Assembly (NCBI RefSeq): GCF_900104775.1 | Contig: NZ_FNSA01000003.1 | Coordinates: 434,001-498,000 of the forward strand | Length of the DNA: 64,000 nucleotides | Reading direction: 5' to 3' | From: Tsukamurella tyrosinosolvens | GTDB lineage: Bacteria; Actinomycetota; Actinomycetes; Mycobacteriales; Mycobacteriaceae | Shown here: piece after piece, positions 38,553 to 48,554 of the stretch | Position numbering within the stretch: position 1 is the first letter of the stretch | Layout of the letters: each line of letters begins with the position of its first letter | Made by a program: the position numbers and the translations under genes | The notes under the pieces: model-generated | The model's input: the letters and a program-made list of their open reading frames with translations, nothing else | Databases searched by the model: none | What the model was told of the DNA's origin: nothing

Positions 38553-39746
38553 TCACAGCGGGTCGTGGACCACGTCCTCGGGCGCGGCGCCCCGCGCCAC
38601 CGCCTTCTCGCTCGCGGCGCGCAGCAGGCCCTTCGGGCCGGCGATGAGCACCCGGTGTCCGGTGAGGTCCAGGCCGTCCATCGCGTCGACCAGCGAGCCG
38701 TGCCGCAGCGGCAGGGCGCGGTACGCGGTGGCGGGATGCTTGAGCCACCACGGATCCCGCCGCGCGTCCGTCACCTGCGTCACCTTGAGCCACGGATTCG
38801 TGGCCGCCAGCGGTGCCAGCGCCTCCGAGTCGTACAGCAACCCCGGCGATCGCGTCCCCACCAGGAGATGCACGTCGGGGTTGTCGGCGTTCATCGACAT
38901 CGCCAGCAGGATCGACTTCATCGGCGCGAGGCCGGTGCCCCCGGCGATCATCGTGACGGGGCGGTCACCGTCGGGCCGGAGGAGCCCGTGGACCTGCCCG
39001 AACTGCCACACGTCGCCGGGGCGGCTCTCGCCGAAGACGGTGCTGGACAGGTAGCCGCCGGGGACGGCGCGGATGTGGAACTCCAGCTGCCCCTGCGTGT
39101 TCGGCGGCATCGCCAGCGACAGGGGGCGCCACACGCGCGGCACCTGCGGGATCTGGGTCTCGACGTACTGGCCGGGCCGGAAGAGCAGCGGCTCGTCGGC
39201 GACGAGCCGCACCACCGACAGCCCGGGGTGCGGCCGCAGGACGTCGACCACGCGGGCGGTGCGGCGGGCGGGCGTCGGGTCCGAGTGCGCGCCGCCGCGC
39301 ATCACGCCGGTGAGCAGTTGGACGCCCTGCTCGAGCACCGCGGCGTCCTCCTCGTCGAGCCCGCCGTGCGGCGTGTAGACGGCGTGGACCTCGGCGATGA
39401 GCGCCGCCGACATCGTCGCGTAGTGCGCCTCGGTGAGGCCGTACTTGCGGTGATCGCGGCCGAGCTGGGCGAGGAACTCGATGAGCTCGTCGTGCCCGTC
39501 GGTCTTCGGGATCGTGGTGAAGACGTGATCGAGGACGCGCAGGAACGTCGCGCGGTGCCCCGTCATGTTGGCGGGGAAGAGGTCGCGCAGCGACGGGTCC
39601 ATGGCGAAGAGCCGCGCGAACAGGCCCTTGGTGAACTCATCCGCCACCGGCCGGATATCGGCCGCGATCTGCGCGAGACCGTGCCGTGCATGCGCACCCA
39701 CTGCCGCTCCGCTCCTGCCTTCCGAACCCTGCGTTGACGGGCCCAT
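38553..39746 (-). CDS. Globin-ferredoxin reductase fusion (flavohemoprotein-like, Rv0385 family)
   Basis: 397 residues. The N-terminal globin (about 15-145) has LARLF-type helices, with LGRDHRKYGLTEAHY carrying the probable proximal His. The FNR half has RVWRPLSLAMPP (flavin) and MIAGGTGLAPMKSILLAM (NAD(P)H). Flavohemoproteins oxidise nitric oxide to nitrate; the Rv0385 branch differs from classical Hmp, and its activity is less certain. In M. tuberculosis the homologue also adjoins clpB. It converges with hspR. Confidence 0.87.
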   Translation of the reverse strand: MGPSTQGSEGRSGAAVGAHARHGLAQIAADIRPVADEFTKGLFARLFAMDPSLRDLFPANMTGHRATFLRVLDHVFTTIPKTDGHDELIEFLAQLGRDHRKYGLTEAHYATMSAALIAEVHAVYTPHGGLDEEDAAVLEQGVQLLTGVMRGGAHSDPTPARRTARVVDVLRPHPGLSVVRLVADEPLLFRPGQYVETQIPQVPRVWRPLSLAMPPNTQGQLEFHIRAVPGGYLSSTVFGESRPGDVWQFGQVHGLLRPDGDRPVTMIAGGTGLAPMKSILLAMSMNADNPDVHLLVGTRSPGLLYDSEALAPLAATNPWLKVTQVTDARRDPWWLKHPATAYRALPLRHGSLVDAMDGLDLTGHRVLIAGPKGLLRAASEKAVARGAAPEDVVHDPL

Positions 39747-39890
39747 CCTACCTGCGGCTTTGCGACAGTCACATCGTCACGCGCACGGCGCGCCCGGTGC
39801 GGCGCCGATCCCTTCCGTCGAGTATCTTTCTCCCGGGCGCGCACATCGTGCCGAGGGGATCGACGAGCTCGAAGAGAGGGTTCCACCGCC

Positions 39891-40742
39891 ATGATCGCTG
39901 TGCGAGTCAGCCGCCGTGTGCGCCGCATCGGATACGGGATCGCGTTCGGAGCGGGCATCGCGCTCGCGCCGATCGCCGCCGGAGCCGCTTCCGCCGACAC
40001 CGGGCCGGTCGCCGACGCCCCCTCCTCCTCCGCGGCGCAGCGCGTGAAGCCGGTCGTCGTGCCCAAGCCCGCCGTGCAGCCCGTCGCCGCGAAGTCCGTG
40101 ACCAAGGCGGTGGCCGCGAACCCCGTGGCCAAGCCCGTCGCCGGGAAGGCGCTGGCGGCGAAGCCCGCCGCGAAGCCCGCTGCTCGGAAGCCCGTCGCTG
40201 CCCAGCGGGGCGGCTCCACCGACCGCGGTTCGGTCGTCGTGATCGGCGCCTCCGTCTCGTCGGGCAAGGAGGTGTCGGCCTCGCAGGCGTACCCGAGCCG
40301 GGTCGCCGCGCTGTCGGGGCATCCGGTGCGGGTCAGCTCGCGGGTGGGTGCCGGCTACGCCGACGGTTCGATCGCGCGCCTCACCCGCGCCGCGAACCTG
40401 CCCGCCCAGAACCCGTCGCTGGTCGTACTGCAGGCCGGCACCAACGACGTCGGTGCGCCGCCGGCGCTGGTCGCGGGCCAGGTGCGCCAGGTCGTGTCGA
40501 CCGTCCGTCAGCAGGCGCCCGGCGCGAAGATCGCCGTGGTCACGGTGTTCCCGTCGATCCACCGCGGCGCCGCGGCCCGCACCACGGACGCCGCGATCAT
40601 CGGTGCGGCGCGGTCCGTCGATCCGAGCGTCGTCGTGATCTCCCCGCTCAGCGAGGGGTGGACCTACCGCTCCGCCGAGGACGGCCACCCCGGTTCCGCC
40701 GCGCACGAGCGGATCGCCGAGCGCGTCTCCGGCCTGGTCTGA
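39891..40742 (+). CDS. Exported SGNH hydrolase with Lys/Ala/Pro/Val-rich linker
   Basis: 283 residues. A signal peptide (residues 1-35, ending AGAASA) is followed by about 65 residues of KPAVQPVAAKSVTKAVA-type low-complexity sequence. The SGNH domain then shows GASVSSG (block I), GAGYADG, LQAGTNDVG and DGHPGSAAH (block V with Asp-His). It is an esterase or lipase outside the membrane; the basic linker could bind the anionic cell wall. The next gene is a paralogue without the linker. Confidence 0.8.
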   Translation: MIAVRVSRRVRRIGYGIAFGAGIALAPIAAGAASADTGPVADAPSSSAAQRVKPVVVPKPAVQPVAAKSVTKAVAANPVAKPVAGKALAAKPAAKPAARKPVAAQRGGSTDRGSVVVIGASVSSGKEVSASQAYPSRVAALSGHPVRVSSRVGAGYADGSIARLTRAANLPAQNPSLVVLQAGTNDVGAPPALVAGQVRQVVSTVRQQAPGAKIAVVTVFPSIHRGAAARTTDAAIIGAARSVDPSVVVISPLSEGWTYRSAEDGHPGSAAHERIAERVSGLV

Positions 40743-40924
40743 CGCGGCTCACGAATTCGACGTCTGCGGCGTCCGAGGTGCGCTGACGCACGTCCGAGGC
40801 ACGAGAACTCGACATCGTGAGAAGTCCCGCCGGTCCGGCCCGCGGTGTTGTGGTGCGCACGGTATTTGTGTGAAGAAAGTCGCGGAAGTTATGCATGTGA
40901 CAGCTGTTGTGTCAAGATGTCGGC

Positions 40925-41566
40925 ATGAGCGTGTCGCGTTTCGGTGCAATGGTCGGAATCGGAGCCGTGGTGATCGCGTCGGTGGGCGGAGCGTCCGCCG
41001 GCGTCGTCGCCGCTGACCCGGGCACCGTCGTGCGCACCGCGGATTCCCGGCCCATCGTCGTGATCGGTGCGTCGATCTCCACCGGCTACGAGGTCGAGGG
41101 CGTCGTCGCGTATCCGCGGATGATCAGCGCCATCGCCGGGCGGTCGGTGTATCTCAGTGCCCGCAGCGGCGCGGGCTACAACGACGGCGCCATCGCCGGG
41201 CTGACCCGGGCCGCGAAGATCGCGGAGCGTGACCCGGCCCTGGTCGTGGTGCAGGCCGGCTCCAACGATGTGGGCGCCTCGACGTCCGCGATCGACGGCC
41301 AGGTGCGGCAGGTGATCGCGACGGTGCGCTCGCAGGCGCCGAAGGCCAAGGTCGCGCTGATCACGGTCTTCCCGTCGGTGCACGGCAGCGGCCCGAACGC
41401 CCGCGCCACCGAGGCCGCCATCGTGGGCGCCGCCCGCGCCGTCGACCCCTCGGTGTCCGTCATCTCCCCGCTCAGCGAGGGCTGGGTCTACGGCACCAGC
41501 AGCGACGGCCACCCCGACGCCGCCGCCCACCAGAAGCTCGCGGAGCGCGTCGCCGCCCTGGCCTGA
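40925..41566 (+). CDS. Exported SGNH hydrolase (paralogue of the preceding gene)
   Basis: 213 residues from ATG 40925. The signal peptide runs to about residue 32 (VVAADPG). SGNH blocks are IGASISTGYE, GAGYNDGAIAGL, VQAGSNDVG and SDGHPDAAAH. The catalytic domain is aligned along its length with the 39891 gene (both contain ISPLSEGW), so the pair arose by duplication. No basic linker is present. Substrate is unknown, possibly an acylated cell-wall or lipid ester. Confidence 0.8.
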   Translation: MSVSRFGAMVGIGAVVIASVGGASAGVVAADPGTVVRTADSRPIVVIGASISTGYEVEGVVAYPRMISAIAGRSVYLSARSGAGYNDGAIAGLTRAAKIAERDPALVVVQAGSNDVGASTSAIDGQVRQVIATVRSQAPKAKVALITVFPSVHGSGPNARATEAAIVGAARAVDPSVSVISPLSEGWVYGTSSDGHPDAAAHQKLAERVAALA

Positions 41567-41652
41567 TCGTCGCGACGGGCGGCGCAGCGCGCCGTCGAAC
41601 CTCGTCGCGTCGCCGCCGGCGCAGTGTGGCATGGGTCACGCGGAATCCATGA

Positions 41653-41673
41653 GTTGAGCGGAACAGACTCAAG
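41653..41673 (+). promoter_or_regulatory. HAIR-like HspR site 1 before clpB
   Basis: GTTGAGC-N7-ACTCAAG matches 12 of 14 positions, with a perfect right arm. It lies 91 bases before the clpB start. Confidence 0.82.
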
Positions 41674-41704
41674 GTTCTGCGCGTTGAGGACAACAGAAGG
41701 CATA

Positions 41705-41725
41705 CTTGAGCGGAGAAGGCTCAGG
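41705..41725 (+). promoter_or_regulatory. HAIR-like HspR site 2 before clpB
   Basis: CTTGAGC-N7-GCTCAGG matches 11 of 14 positions and lies 39 bases before the clpB start. The spacing to site 1 is 52 bases. Confidence 0.72.
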
Positions 41726-41764
41726 GTGCACGACAGTTGTTCGAGACGACCCAGGAGGAAGTAC

Positions 41765-44317
41765 GTGGATTCGTTCCAGCCCACCACCAAGACGCAGGCC
41801 GCGCTGACCTCGGCTCTGCAGGCGGCGTCCGCCGCGGGGAACCCGGAGATCTCTCCGGCGCACCTGCTGGTGGCGCTGCTCGACCAGACCGACGGGATCG
41901 CCGCGCCGCTGCTCAAGGCGGTGGGCGTGGATCCCGTCACCGTGCGCAATCGCGCGCAGGAGATCGTCGACCGCAAGCCGAAGGCCAGCGGTTCCACCAC
42001 CACGCCGCAGCTCAGCCGCGAGTCGATCGCGTCGATCAGCGCCGCGCAGAAGCTCGCGACCGAGATGGGCGATCAGTTCGTCTCCACCGAGCACGTCCTG
42101 TACGGGCTCGCCGAGGCGGGCGGTGAGGCCGCGCAGGTCCTCACCTCCGCCGGCGCCACGCCGCAGGAGATCCGCGAGGCCTTCACAGCCGTCCGCGGCA
42201 GCGCGAAGGTCACCTCGCAGGATCCCGAGGGCCAGTACCAGGCGCTCGAGAAGTACTCGACCGACCTCACCGCGCGGGCCCGCGAGGGCAAGCTCGACCC
42301 GGTCATCGGGCGCGACAACGAGATCCGCCGCGTCGTACAGGTGCTGTCCCGCCGCACGAAGAACAACCCGGTGCTCATCGGCGAGCCCGGCGTCGGCAAG
42401 ACCGCCATCGTCGAGGGTCTGGCCCAGCGCGTGGTCACGGGCGACGTGCCCGAGTCGCTGCGCGGTAAGACGGTGATCTCCCTCGACCTCGGATCGATGG
42501 TCGCGGGGGCGAAGTACCGCGGCGAGTTCGAGGAGCGGCTCAAGGCCGTCCTCGACGAGATCAAGGCCAGCTCCGGCCAGATCATCACCTTCATCGACGA
42601 GCTGCACACCATCGTGGGCGCCGGCGCCACCGGCGACTCCGCCATGGACGCGGGCAACATGATCAAGCCGATGCTGGCCCGCGGCGAGCTGCGGCTCGTC
42701 GGCGCAACCACGCTCGACGAGTACCGCCAGTACATCGAGAAGGACGCCGCGCTCGAGCGCCGGTTCCAGCAGGTGCTGGTCGGGGAGCCGTCGGTGGAGG
42801 ACACCGTCGGCATCCTGCGTGGCCTCAAGGAGCGGTACGAGGTGCACCACGGCGTGCGCATCACCGACTCCGCGCTGGTCGCCGCAGCGTCCCTCTCCGA
42901 TCGCTACATCACGTCGCGGTTCCTGCCCGACAAGGCGATCGACCTCGTCGACGAGGCCGCCTCGCGCCTGCGGATGGAGATCGACTCGCGTCCCGAGGAG
43001 ATCGACGCCGAGGAGCGGCTGGTCCGCCGCCTCGAGATCGAGGAGATGGCGCTGTCGAAGGAGACGGACGCCGCGTCCGTCGACCGGCTGGGGAAGCTGC
43101 GCGGCGAGCTCGCCGATCACAAGGAGAAGCTGGCCCAGCTCACCTCCCGCTGGCAGAACGAGAAGGGCGCCATCGATTCGGTGCGCTCCCTCAAGGAGCA
43201 GCTCGAGACGCTGAAGGGCGAGTCGGAGCGCGCCGAGCGCGACGGCGACCTCGGCCGCGCCGCGGAGCTGCGCTACGGCCAGATCCCCGCGCTGGAGAAG
43301 CAGCTCGACGAGGCGGTCGCCTCCTCGGGTGCCGCCTCCGACGGCGACGTCATGCTCAAGGAGGAGGTCGGCCCCGACGACGTGGCCGACGTGGTCTCCG
43401 CCTGGACCGGCGTCCCCGCCGGCCGCATGCTCGAGGGCGAGACGGCGAAGCTGCTGCGCATGGAGTCGGAGATCGGCAAGCGCGTGATCGGCCAGGAGGC
43501 CGCGGTCACCGCGGTCTCGGATGCGGTGCGCCGCACCCGCGCCGGCGTCGCGGACCCGAACCGGCCCACCGGCTCGTTCCTGTTCCTCGGCCCCACCGGT
43601 GTGGGCAAGACGGAGCTGGCCAAGGGGCTCGCGGAGTTCCTCTTCGACGACGAGCGCGCCATGGTGCGCATCGACATGTCCGAGTACGGCGAGAAGCACT
43701 CCGTCGCACGGCTCGTCGGCGCCCCTCCCGGGTACGTCGGCTACGAGGCCGGCGGCCAGCTGACCGAGGCCGTCCGGCGCCGCCCCTACACGGTGGTGCT
43801 GTTCGACGAGGTCGAGAAGGCGCACCCGGATGTCTTCGACGTGCTGCTGCAGGTGCTCGACGAGGGCCGGCTCACCGACGGTCAGGGCCGCACCGTCGAC
43901 TTCCGCAACACGATCCTGATCCTCACGTCGAACCTCGGCGCGGGCGGCACGCCCGAGCAGGTGATGGCCGCGGTGCGTGCGAAGTTCAAGCCGGAGTTCA
44001 TCAACCGGCTCGACGACGTGCTGATCTTCGACTCACTGAGCTCGGACCAGCTGACCGGCATCGTCGACATCCAGCTGGACCAGCTGCGCAAGCGGCTGTC
44101 GCAGCGCCGGCTGGAGCTCGAGGTCTCCGACGAGGCCAAGGGCTGGCTCGCGGAGCGCGGTTTCGACCCGCTCTACGGCGCTCGGCCGCTGCGCCGCCTG
44201 GTACAGCAGGCCATCGGCGACCAGCTCGCCAAGGCGCTGCTCGCGGGCGACGTCCGCGACGGCGACACGGTGAAGGTCACCGTCAGCGAGGACGGCGACC
44301 GGCTCATCGTCGGCTGA
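41765..44317 (+). CDS. clpB: ATP-dependent disaggregase ClpB
   Basis: 850 residues from GTG 41765, with SD AGGAGGAA. Domains: Clp N-terminal repeats (1-150), AAA-1 with GEPGVGKT, the coiled-coil middle domain (about 400-525), and AAA-2 with [12 protein letters not shown]; the end lacks a ClpP-binding loop. It pulls proteins from aggregates with DnaK/DnaJ. Two HAIR-like sites upstream place it under HspR. A very strong hairpin follows. Confidence 0.97.
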   Translation: MDSFQPTTKTQAALTSALQAASAAGNPEISPAHLLVALLDQTDGIAAPLLKAVGVDPVTVRNRAQEIVDRKPKASGSTTTPQLSRESIASISAAQKLATEMGDQFVSTEHVLYGLAEAGGEAAQVLTSAGATPQEIREAFTAVRGSAKVTSQDPEGQYQALEKYSTDLTARAREGKLDPVIGRDNEIRRVVQVLSRRTKNNPVLIGEPGVGKTAIVEGLAQRVVTGDVPESLRGKTVISLDLGSMVAGAKYRGEFEERLKAVLDEIKASSGQIITFIDELHTIVGAGATGDSAMDAGNMIKPMLARGELRLVGATTLDEYRQYIEKDAALERRFQQVLVGEPSVEDTVGILRGLKERYEVHHGVRITDSALVAAASLSDRYITSRFLPDKAIDLVDEAASRLRMEIDSRPEEIDAEERLVRRLEIEEMALSKETDAASVDRLGKLRGELADHKEKLAQLTSRWQNEKGAIDSVRSLKEQLETLKGESERAERDGDLGRAAELRYGQIPALEKQLDEAVASSGAASDGDVMLKEEVGPDDVADVVSAWTGVPAGRMLEGETAKLLRMESEIGKRVIGQEAAVTAVSDAVRRTRAGVADPNRPTGSFLFLGPTGVGKTELAKGLAEFLFDDERAMVRIDMSEYGEKHSVARLVGAPPGYVGYEAGGQLTEAVRRRPYTVVLFDEVEKAHPDVFDVLLQVLDEGRLTDGQGRTVDFRNTILILTSNLGAGGTPEQVMAAVRAKFKPEFINRLDDVLIFDSLSSDQLTGIVDIQLDQLRKRLSQRRLELEVSDEAKGWLAERGFDPLYGARPLRRLVQQAIGDQLAKALLAGDVRDGDTVKVTVSEDGDRLIVG

Positions 44318-44324
44318 TACGACA

Positions 44325-44365
44325 CGAAGGGCGGGCGCGACCGATCTGGTCGCGCCCGCCCTTCG
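44325..44365. terminator. Perfect 18-base-arm terminator between clpB and the FprB-like gene
   Basis: CGAAGGGCGGGCGCGACC (44325-44342) is exactly complementary to 44348-44365, with loop GATCT. It can end transcription from both converging genes. Confidence 0.85.
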
Positions 44366-44376
44366 GCGTCTCGCGT

Positions 44377-45846
44377 CTACGCGGGCGGGCCCGCGAGCGC
44401 GCCGGCGTGGAAGTCGGCGACCAGGGCGTCGACGGTGCCGCGGGCGTCGAACCGGTTGGTGCCGATGACCCCCGTCGGGCCGCGCTTGCACCAGCCGGCC
44501 ACGTACACGCCGGGGAGGGCGGCACCGTCGGGCCCGAGGACGCGCCCGTCGGCGTTGGGAATGGTGCCGGTGGCCTCGTCGTAGGGCACGCCCGGGACCG
44601 ACGTCCCGCGGAGCCCGATCGACGGCAGGACCAGGCCGCACGCCAGCTCCGACGGAGCGCCGTGGTCGTCGAAGGCGACGGTGAGCCCGCCGTCGGACGC
44701 GGCGACGGCGGTGGGCGGCGTGCCGAACCGCAGCACCACCCGCCGGCCGTCCGGGGCGGAGTCCGCCGCCGGAAGCGCCTGCAGCAGGGCGAGTTTCTGG
44801 GCGCGGTAGAAGCGGGACTGCTCGTCGGCGGGCTCGTCGCCGGCGTCCTCCAGATCAGCGGGCTCGACCACTACGGGCACCGCGCGGGCCAAGCCCACCA
44901 GCTCCGGCGCGGTGAAGGCGGCGTGCCCCGGGCCCCGTCGGGCGAGGATCACGACCTCCCGCACCCGCGAATCCCGGAGCGCGGCCAGGGCCTCCTCGGT
45001 CATGTCGGTGCCCTCGAACGTCGCGGGGTCGGCGGTGAGGATCCGCGCGACGTCGAGCGCGACGTTGCCGTTGCCCAGCACCACGACCCGCTCGTGCGTG
45101 AGATCGGGGGCGAGCCCGGCGAAGTCGGGGTGGCCGTTGTACCAGGCCACGAAGTCCGCGGCGGCGGTGACGCCGGGCAGGTCGGCGCCGGGCAGGCCCA
45201 GGTCGCGGCCGTGCAGCGAGCCCACCGCGTACACCACCGCGTGATGCGTGCGGGACAACTCGTCCGCCGTCACGTCCTCGCCGATCCGCACGCCCAGATG
45301 CGTCGTCACGCCCGCCTGCGCGCGCGACTTCGCGAACTGCTCCTGCACCTTCTTGGTGTCGGCGTGGTCGGGGGCCACGCCGAAACGCACCAGCCCGCCC
45401 GTCTCGGGGAGCCGCTCGTAGACGTCGATCGTCGCGCGGACGTCGATGCGGTGCTGCAGCTCGCTCACCACGTAGTGCCCCGCGGCCCCGGCACCCACGA
45501 CGGCGACGCTCAGCGTCTCGGCGTCGGACGCCGGGCGCTTGCGGCCGATCCGCGGGTCGGTGAACGGGTGATCGCGGTCCGCGGAGGAGCCCACAGCCTC
45601 GTAGTAGTCCGCGTTCATCGTCTCGAACGGGGCCATCTCCGTGCTGAGCTCGTAGTCGGTGGTGATCGCCGAGACGGGGCAGGCGTCGATGCAGGCGCCG
45701 CAGTCGATGCACACGTCCGGGTCGATGTAGAGCATCTCGGCGGTGGCGTAGTCGGGCTCGTCGGGCGTGGGGTGGATGCAGTCGACGGGGCACTCCGGGA
45801 CGCACGACGCGTCGTTGCAGCAGTTCTGGACGATCACGTGGGGCAT
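44377..45846 (-). CDS. fprB: Ferredoxin/ferredoxin-NADP reductase fusion, FprB-like
   Basis: 489 residues from ATG 45846. The N-terminal ferredoxin has CCNDASCVPECPVDCIHP and CIDCGACIDACPVS, suited to a 3Fe-4S/4Fe-4S or two-cluster domain. The adrenodoxin-reductase-like part has VVGAGAAGHYV (FAD) and VVLGNGNVALDVARIL (NADP). It moves electrons between NADPH and ferredoxins or P450s. It seems shorter at the C-terminus than mycobacterial FprB. The upstream ATG at 45882 would add 12 poor residues. It is divergent from an epoxide hydrolase. Confidence 0.9.
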   Translation of the reverse strand: MPHVIVQNCCNDASCVPECPVDCIHPTPDEPDYATAEMLYIDPDVCIDCGACIDACPVSAITTDYELSTEMAPFETMNADYYEAVGSSADRDHPFTDPRIGRKRPASDAETLSVAVVGAGAAGHYVVSELQHRIDVRATIDVYERLPETGGLVRFGVAPDHADTKKVQEQFAKSRAQAGVTTHLGVRIGEDVTADELSRTHHAVVYAVGSLHGRDLGLPGADLPGVTAAADFVAWYNGHPDFAGLAPDLTHERVVVLGNGNVALDVARILTADPATFEGTDMTEEALAALRDSRVREVVILARRGPGHAAFTAPELVGLARAVPVVVEPADLEDAGDEPADEQSRFYRAQKLALLQALPAADSAPDGRRVVLRFGTPPTAVAASDGGLTVAFDDHGAPSELACGLVLPSIGLRGTSVPGVPYDEATGTIPNADGRVLGPDGAALPGVYVAGWCKRGPTGVIGTNRFDARGTVDALVADFHAGALAGPPA

Positions 45847-45911
45847 GCCTTCGATACTGGGCCGTGGACCGCGCGCGGGCAAGGGATCGCGCCGCGTGTC
45901 AGGGTGGAGGC

Positions 45912-46937
45912 ATGACCCTCTCGCCGCACGTCGTCCGGACCGAGCGCCACACCACCGCCTACCTCGCGTCCGGGCCGGTCGACGGTCCGCTGCTGGTCTT
46001 CGTGCACGGCTGGCCCGAGCTCGGCTATACCTGGCGGCACCAGCTGCGGGCGCTCGGCGCCCTCGGCTTCCGGTGCGTCGCGCCCGACATGCGCGGCTAC
46101 GGCCAATCGACGGTGCACTCCGAGAAGGACGCCTACCGGCGCGAGGAGGCGGTCACCGACATGCTGGAGCTGCTCGCCGCGCTCGGCCGCGACTCCGCGG
46201 TGTGGATCGGCCACGACTGGGGCGGACCCGTCGTGTGGAACATCGCCACCCACCATCCGCAGGTGGTCGAGGCCGTGGCCTCGCTCAACGTGCCGCACTT
46301 CCCGTCGAGCGGGCCCTCGCCGTTCGACCTCATCGACCGCGAGAAGTACCCCGCCGACGAGTACCCGTACGGCCAGTGGGATTACCAGGTGCACTACCTC
46401 AAGTCGTTCGACGAGGCGACGGCCCAGTTCGAGAGCGACCTGCCCGGCCTCGTCGCCGCGCTCTTCCGCAGCGGCGACCCGCGGCACCTCGACGGCCCGG
46501 CGCCCACCGCCCTGGTCACCCGGAACGGCGGCTGGTTCGGCGGCGGCCCCGTGCCGCAGCTGCCGCTCGACCCGGCGGTGCTCACCCCCGAGGACCACGC
46601 GGTCTACGTCGCCGCGTTCGAGCGCAACGGCATGGCCGGCCCGAACTCCTGGTACGTCAACACCCCGGCGGACATGGCCTACGCCGCGACCGAACTCGAC
46701 GGCGGACGGATCGACAAGCCCGCCCTGTTCCTGCACGGCCGCTACGACGCGACCCTCGACACCGTCGGGACGCGCCTCGCCGACCCGATGCGCGCCGCGT
46801 GCACCGACCTCACCGAGGTGATCGTCGACTCCGGGCACTGGATGGGGGAGGAGAAGCCCGCCGAGGTCAGCGCCGCCATCGCGGGCTGGATCGCCCGCAG
46901 CGTGCCCGCGTCCTACCCGGTTACGCTGGGGCTATGA
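45912..46937 (+). CDS. Epoxide-hydrolase-like alpha/beta hydrolase
   Basis: 341 residues. HGWPELGYTW (oxyanion hole), the nucleophile Asp in IGHDWGGPVVW and the distal His in VDSGHWMGEE follow the soluble epoxide hydrolase pattern. It opens epoxides with water in the cytoplasm. ATG 45912 has SD GGAGG just upstream. The next gene starts inside its stop (ATGA). It resembles the EphA group of mycobacteria. Confidence 0.87.
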   Translation: MTLSPHVVRTERHTTAYLASGPVDGPLLVFVHGWPELGYTWRHQLRALGALGFRCVAPDMRGYGQSTVHSEKDAYRREEAVTDMLELLAALGRDSAVWIGHDWGGPVVWNIATHHPQVVEAVASLNVPHFPSSGPSPFDLIDREKYPADEYPYGQWDYQVHYLKSFDEATAQFESDLPGLVAALFRSGDPRHLDGPAPTALVTRNGGWFGGGPVPQLPLDPAVLTPEDHAVYVAAFERNGMAGPNSWYVNTPADMAYAATELDGGRIDKPALFLHGRYDATLDTVGTRLADPMRAACTDLTEVIVDSGHWMGEEKPAEVSAAIAGWIARSVPASYPVTLGL

Positions 46938-47308
46938 CCACCGTCGCTGACGTCGCCGACGCCAAGTACGTCCTGCTGACCACCTTCCGCAAGGACGGCA
47001 CGCCCGTCGCGACCCCGATCTGGGCGGTGCGGGACGGCGCCGACCTCGTGGTGTGGACCGTCGCCGACTCCTGGAAGGTCAAGCGACTGCGGCGCAACCC
47101 GTCGGTGCTGGTCCAGGCCTGCGACGCCCGCGGCAAGAAGACCACCGGCCCCGAGGTCGCGGGCACGGGCGAGGTCGTCGACGGCGGTGAGGCCGGGTCG
47201 AAGATCGCGAAGAAGTACGGCGTGCTCGGCTGGCTCACCGTCACCGGTTCCAAGCTCCGCCGGGGCGCGGACGGCACCGTCGGGATCCGGGTCCGCGACG
47301 CCGCCTAG
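46934..47308 (+). CDS. PPOX-class F420/FMN-dependent split-barrel protein
   Basis: 124 residues. The split-barrel pattern is YVLLTTFRKDGTPVATPIWA, then WTVADSWKVKRLRRNPSVLV near residue 40. These proteins bind F420 or FMN and reduce small organic substrates. It overlaps the epoxide hydrolase gene by 4 bases and shares its stop tetramer CTAG with the converging gene. Confidence 0.85.
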   Translation: MTTVADVADAKYVLLTTFRKDGTPVATPIWAVRDGADLVVWTVADSWKVKRLRRNPSVLVQACDARGKKTTGPEVAGTGEVVDGGEAGSKIAKKYGVLGWLTVTGSKLRRGADGTVGIRVRDAA

Positions 47309-48243
47309 GCGTCCGCCGATCGCCACTGCTCGACGACGGGCTGGAGGTACTGCGCGAGTTCCGGCAGCTGCGGGACCAGCGCCAGCGTGGTGATCGCGCG
47401 CAGGACGCCGACGGCGTTGACGAACTCCAGCACGTCCGGGCGCAGCCCGCGGATGCCGGCGGCGGCCGCGCCGCGATCGTAGGCGGCCTCCAGGTCGGGG
47501 CCCAGCGCGGCGAGGTCCCACTCGACGGGGCCCAGCGTGACCAGCTCGAAGTCCGCGTACCGCAGGCCGTCGACCGCGGCGAACATGTTGGCCGGCGGGC
47601 AGTCCCCGTGGATCGGCTGCAGGTCCGCGCCGGGGAAGCGGCTTTCGAACTCGGCGCGGGAGCGGACGGCCGGCTCGAGCGCGGCCCACTCGGCGCGGGC
47701 GCGGGCGACGTCGGCGGCGGGGAGCAGGTCGGGGCGGCCGTCGAGCAGATCCAGGTGGGCCGCGACGCCGTCCGGGTCGGCCGTCGCGAGGAAGCCCAGC
47801 TCGCCCGGGTAGTCGCGCAGCACCGCGTGCAGCCGGGCCGTGCTCTCCGCGTTCGCGGCGTAGTCCGGCTCGGCGGCGCGATCCTCCTCGACGTACTCCC
47901 AGAAGGTCATCGACAGCCCGTCGCGCTGCACCGGCGCCGCAGGGACCAGCGGCGACGGGCGCAACACCGGCTCGCCCTGCGCGGCGAGCCAGGCCGTGAC
48001 GGCCAGCTCGTCGGCCTGCCGTCGCGCGACGCTCTCCGCCGTCTCGGACGCCGGGAGCACCGTCGGGATGCGGACCACGACGGGCGCCGGCTCGAGCCGC
48101 ACCACCACGGAGAACAGGTCGTGCAGCACCGTCGTGCCCGTGACGGCGAGGCCGAGCTCGCGGGCCGCTCCGGTCGCGGCGTCGACGGCGGCGGCGGTGC
48201 GGGCGGTGCGTTCGGTGCCGGTCATGTCGTTCACGCGGGCCAT
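47305..48243 (-). CDS. APH-family phosphotransferase
   Basis: 312 residues from ATG 48243. Kinase-like signatures are VVVRIPTVLPASE, IHGDCPPANMF (catalytic loop with Asp) and YADFELVTLGPVEWDLA (metal-binding part, DFE). Members phosphorylate aminoglycosides, choline, sugars or fructosamines; nothing here fixes the substrate. The downstream end overlaps the PPOX gene stop on CTAG. It lies 44 bases after the DUF202 pair on the same strand. Confidence 0.82.
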   Translation of the reverse strand: MARVNDMTGTERTARTAAAVDAATGAARELGLAVTGTTVLHDLFSVVVRLEPAPVVVRIPTVLPASETAESVARRQADELAVTAWLAAQGEPVLRPSPLVPAAPVQRDGLSMTFWEYVEEDRAAEPDYAANAESTARLHAVLRDYPGELGFLATADPDGVAAHLDLLDGRPDLLPAADVARARAEWAALEPAVRSRAEFESRFPGADLQPIHGDCPPANMFAAVDGLRYADFELVTLGPVEWDLAALGPDLEAAYDRGAAAAGIRGLRPDVLEFVNAVGVLRAITTLALVPQLPELAQYLQPVVEQWRSADA

Positions 48244-48287
48244 GGTGTCCGATTCGCGGCGCGATGTCGACGGATTTGCGCGAACCG

Positions 48288-48554
48288 TCAGCGCACGGCG
48301 GTGAGGACGCCTACCGCCGCCAGCGCGACCACCGCGACGGCGAGGACGAGGTGGGACAGCGGCGGCCGGGTCCGCAGCGTCACGACGGCGGCAACTGCCA
48401 CGACGAGGCACACCGGCGCCGCGGCGGGCCGCACGTCGAGGGCGGCGCGCGCGACGATCGCGCAGGTCAGCACCAGCGCGACGGCGGTGCGTACACGCGC
48501 CAGGAGGGTCCGCTCCGCCGCCTGGGTCGACGGTGCGCCCGCGGCGCCGCTCAC
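48288..48554 (-). CDS. Small DUF202 membrane protein
   Basis: 88 residues from GTG 48554. The DUF202 pattern TLLARVRTAVALVLTCAI is at the start and three membrane helices fill the rest. It overlaps the upstream DUF202 gene by 4 bases. The family (YidH-like) has no known activity. Being so tightly coupled, the two probably form one complex. Confidence 0.75.
   Translation of the reverse strand: MSGAAGAPSTQAAERTLLARVRTAVALVLTCAIVARAALDVRPAAAPVCLVVAVAAVVTLRTRPPLSHLVLAVAVVALAAVGVLTAVR

Noticed and set aside
44377-45882. FprB-like start at 45882
   Set aside because: The extra residues MPARGPRPSIEG are not typical. ATG 45846 gives MPHVIVQNCC, matching the family start.
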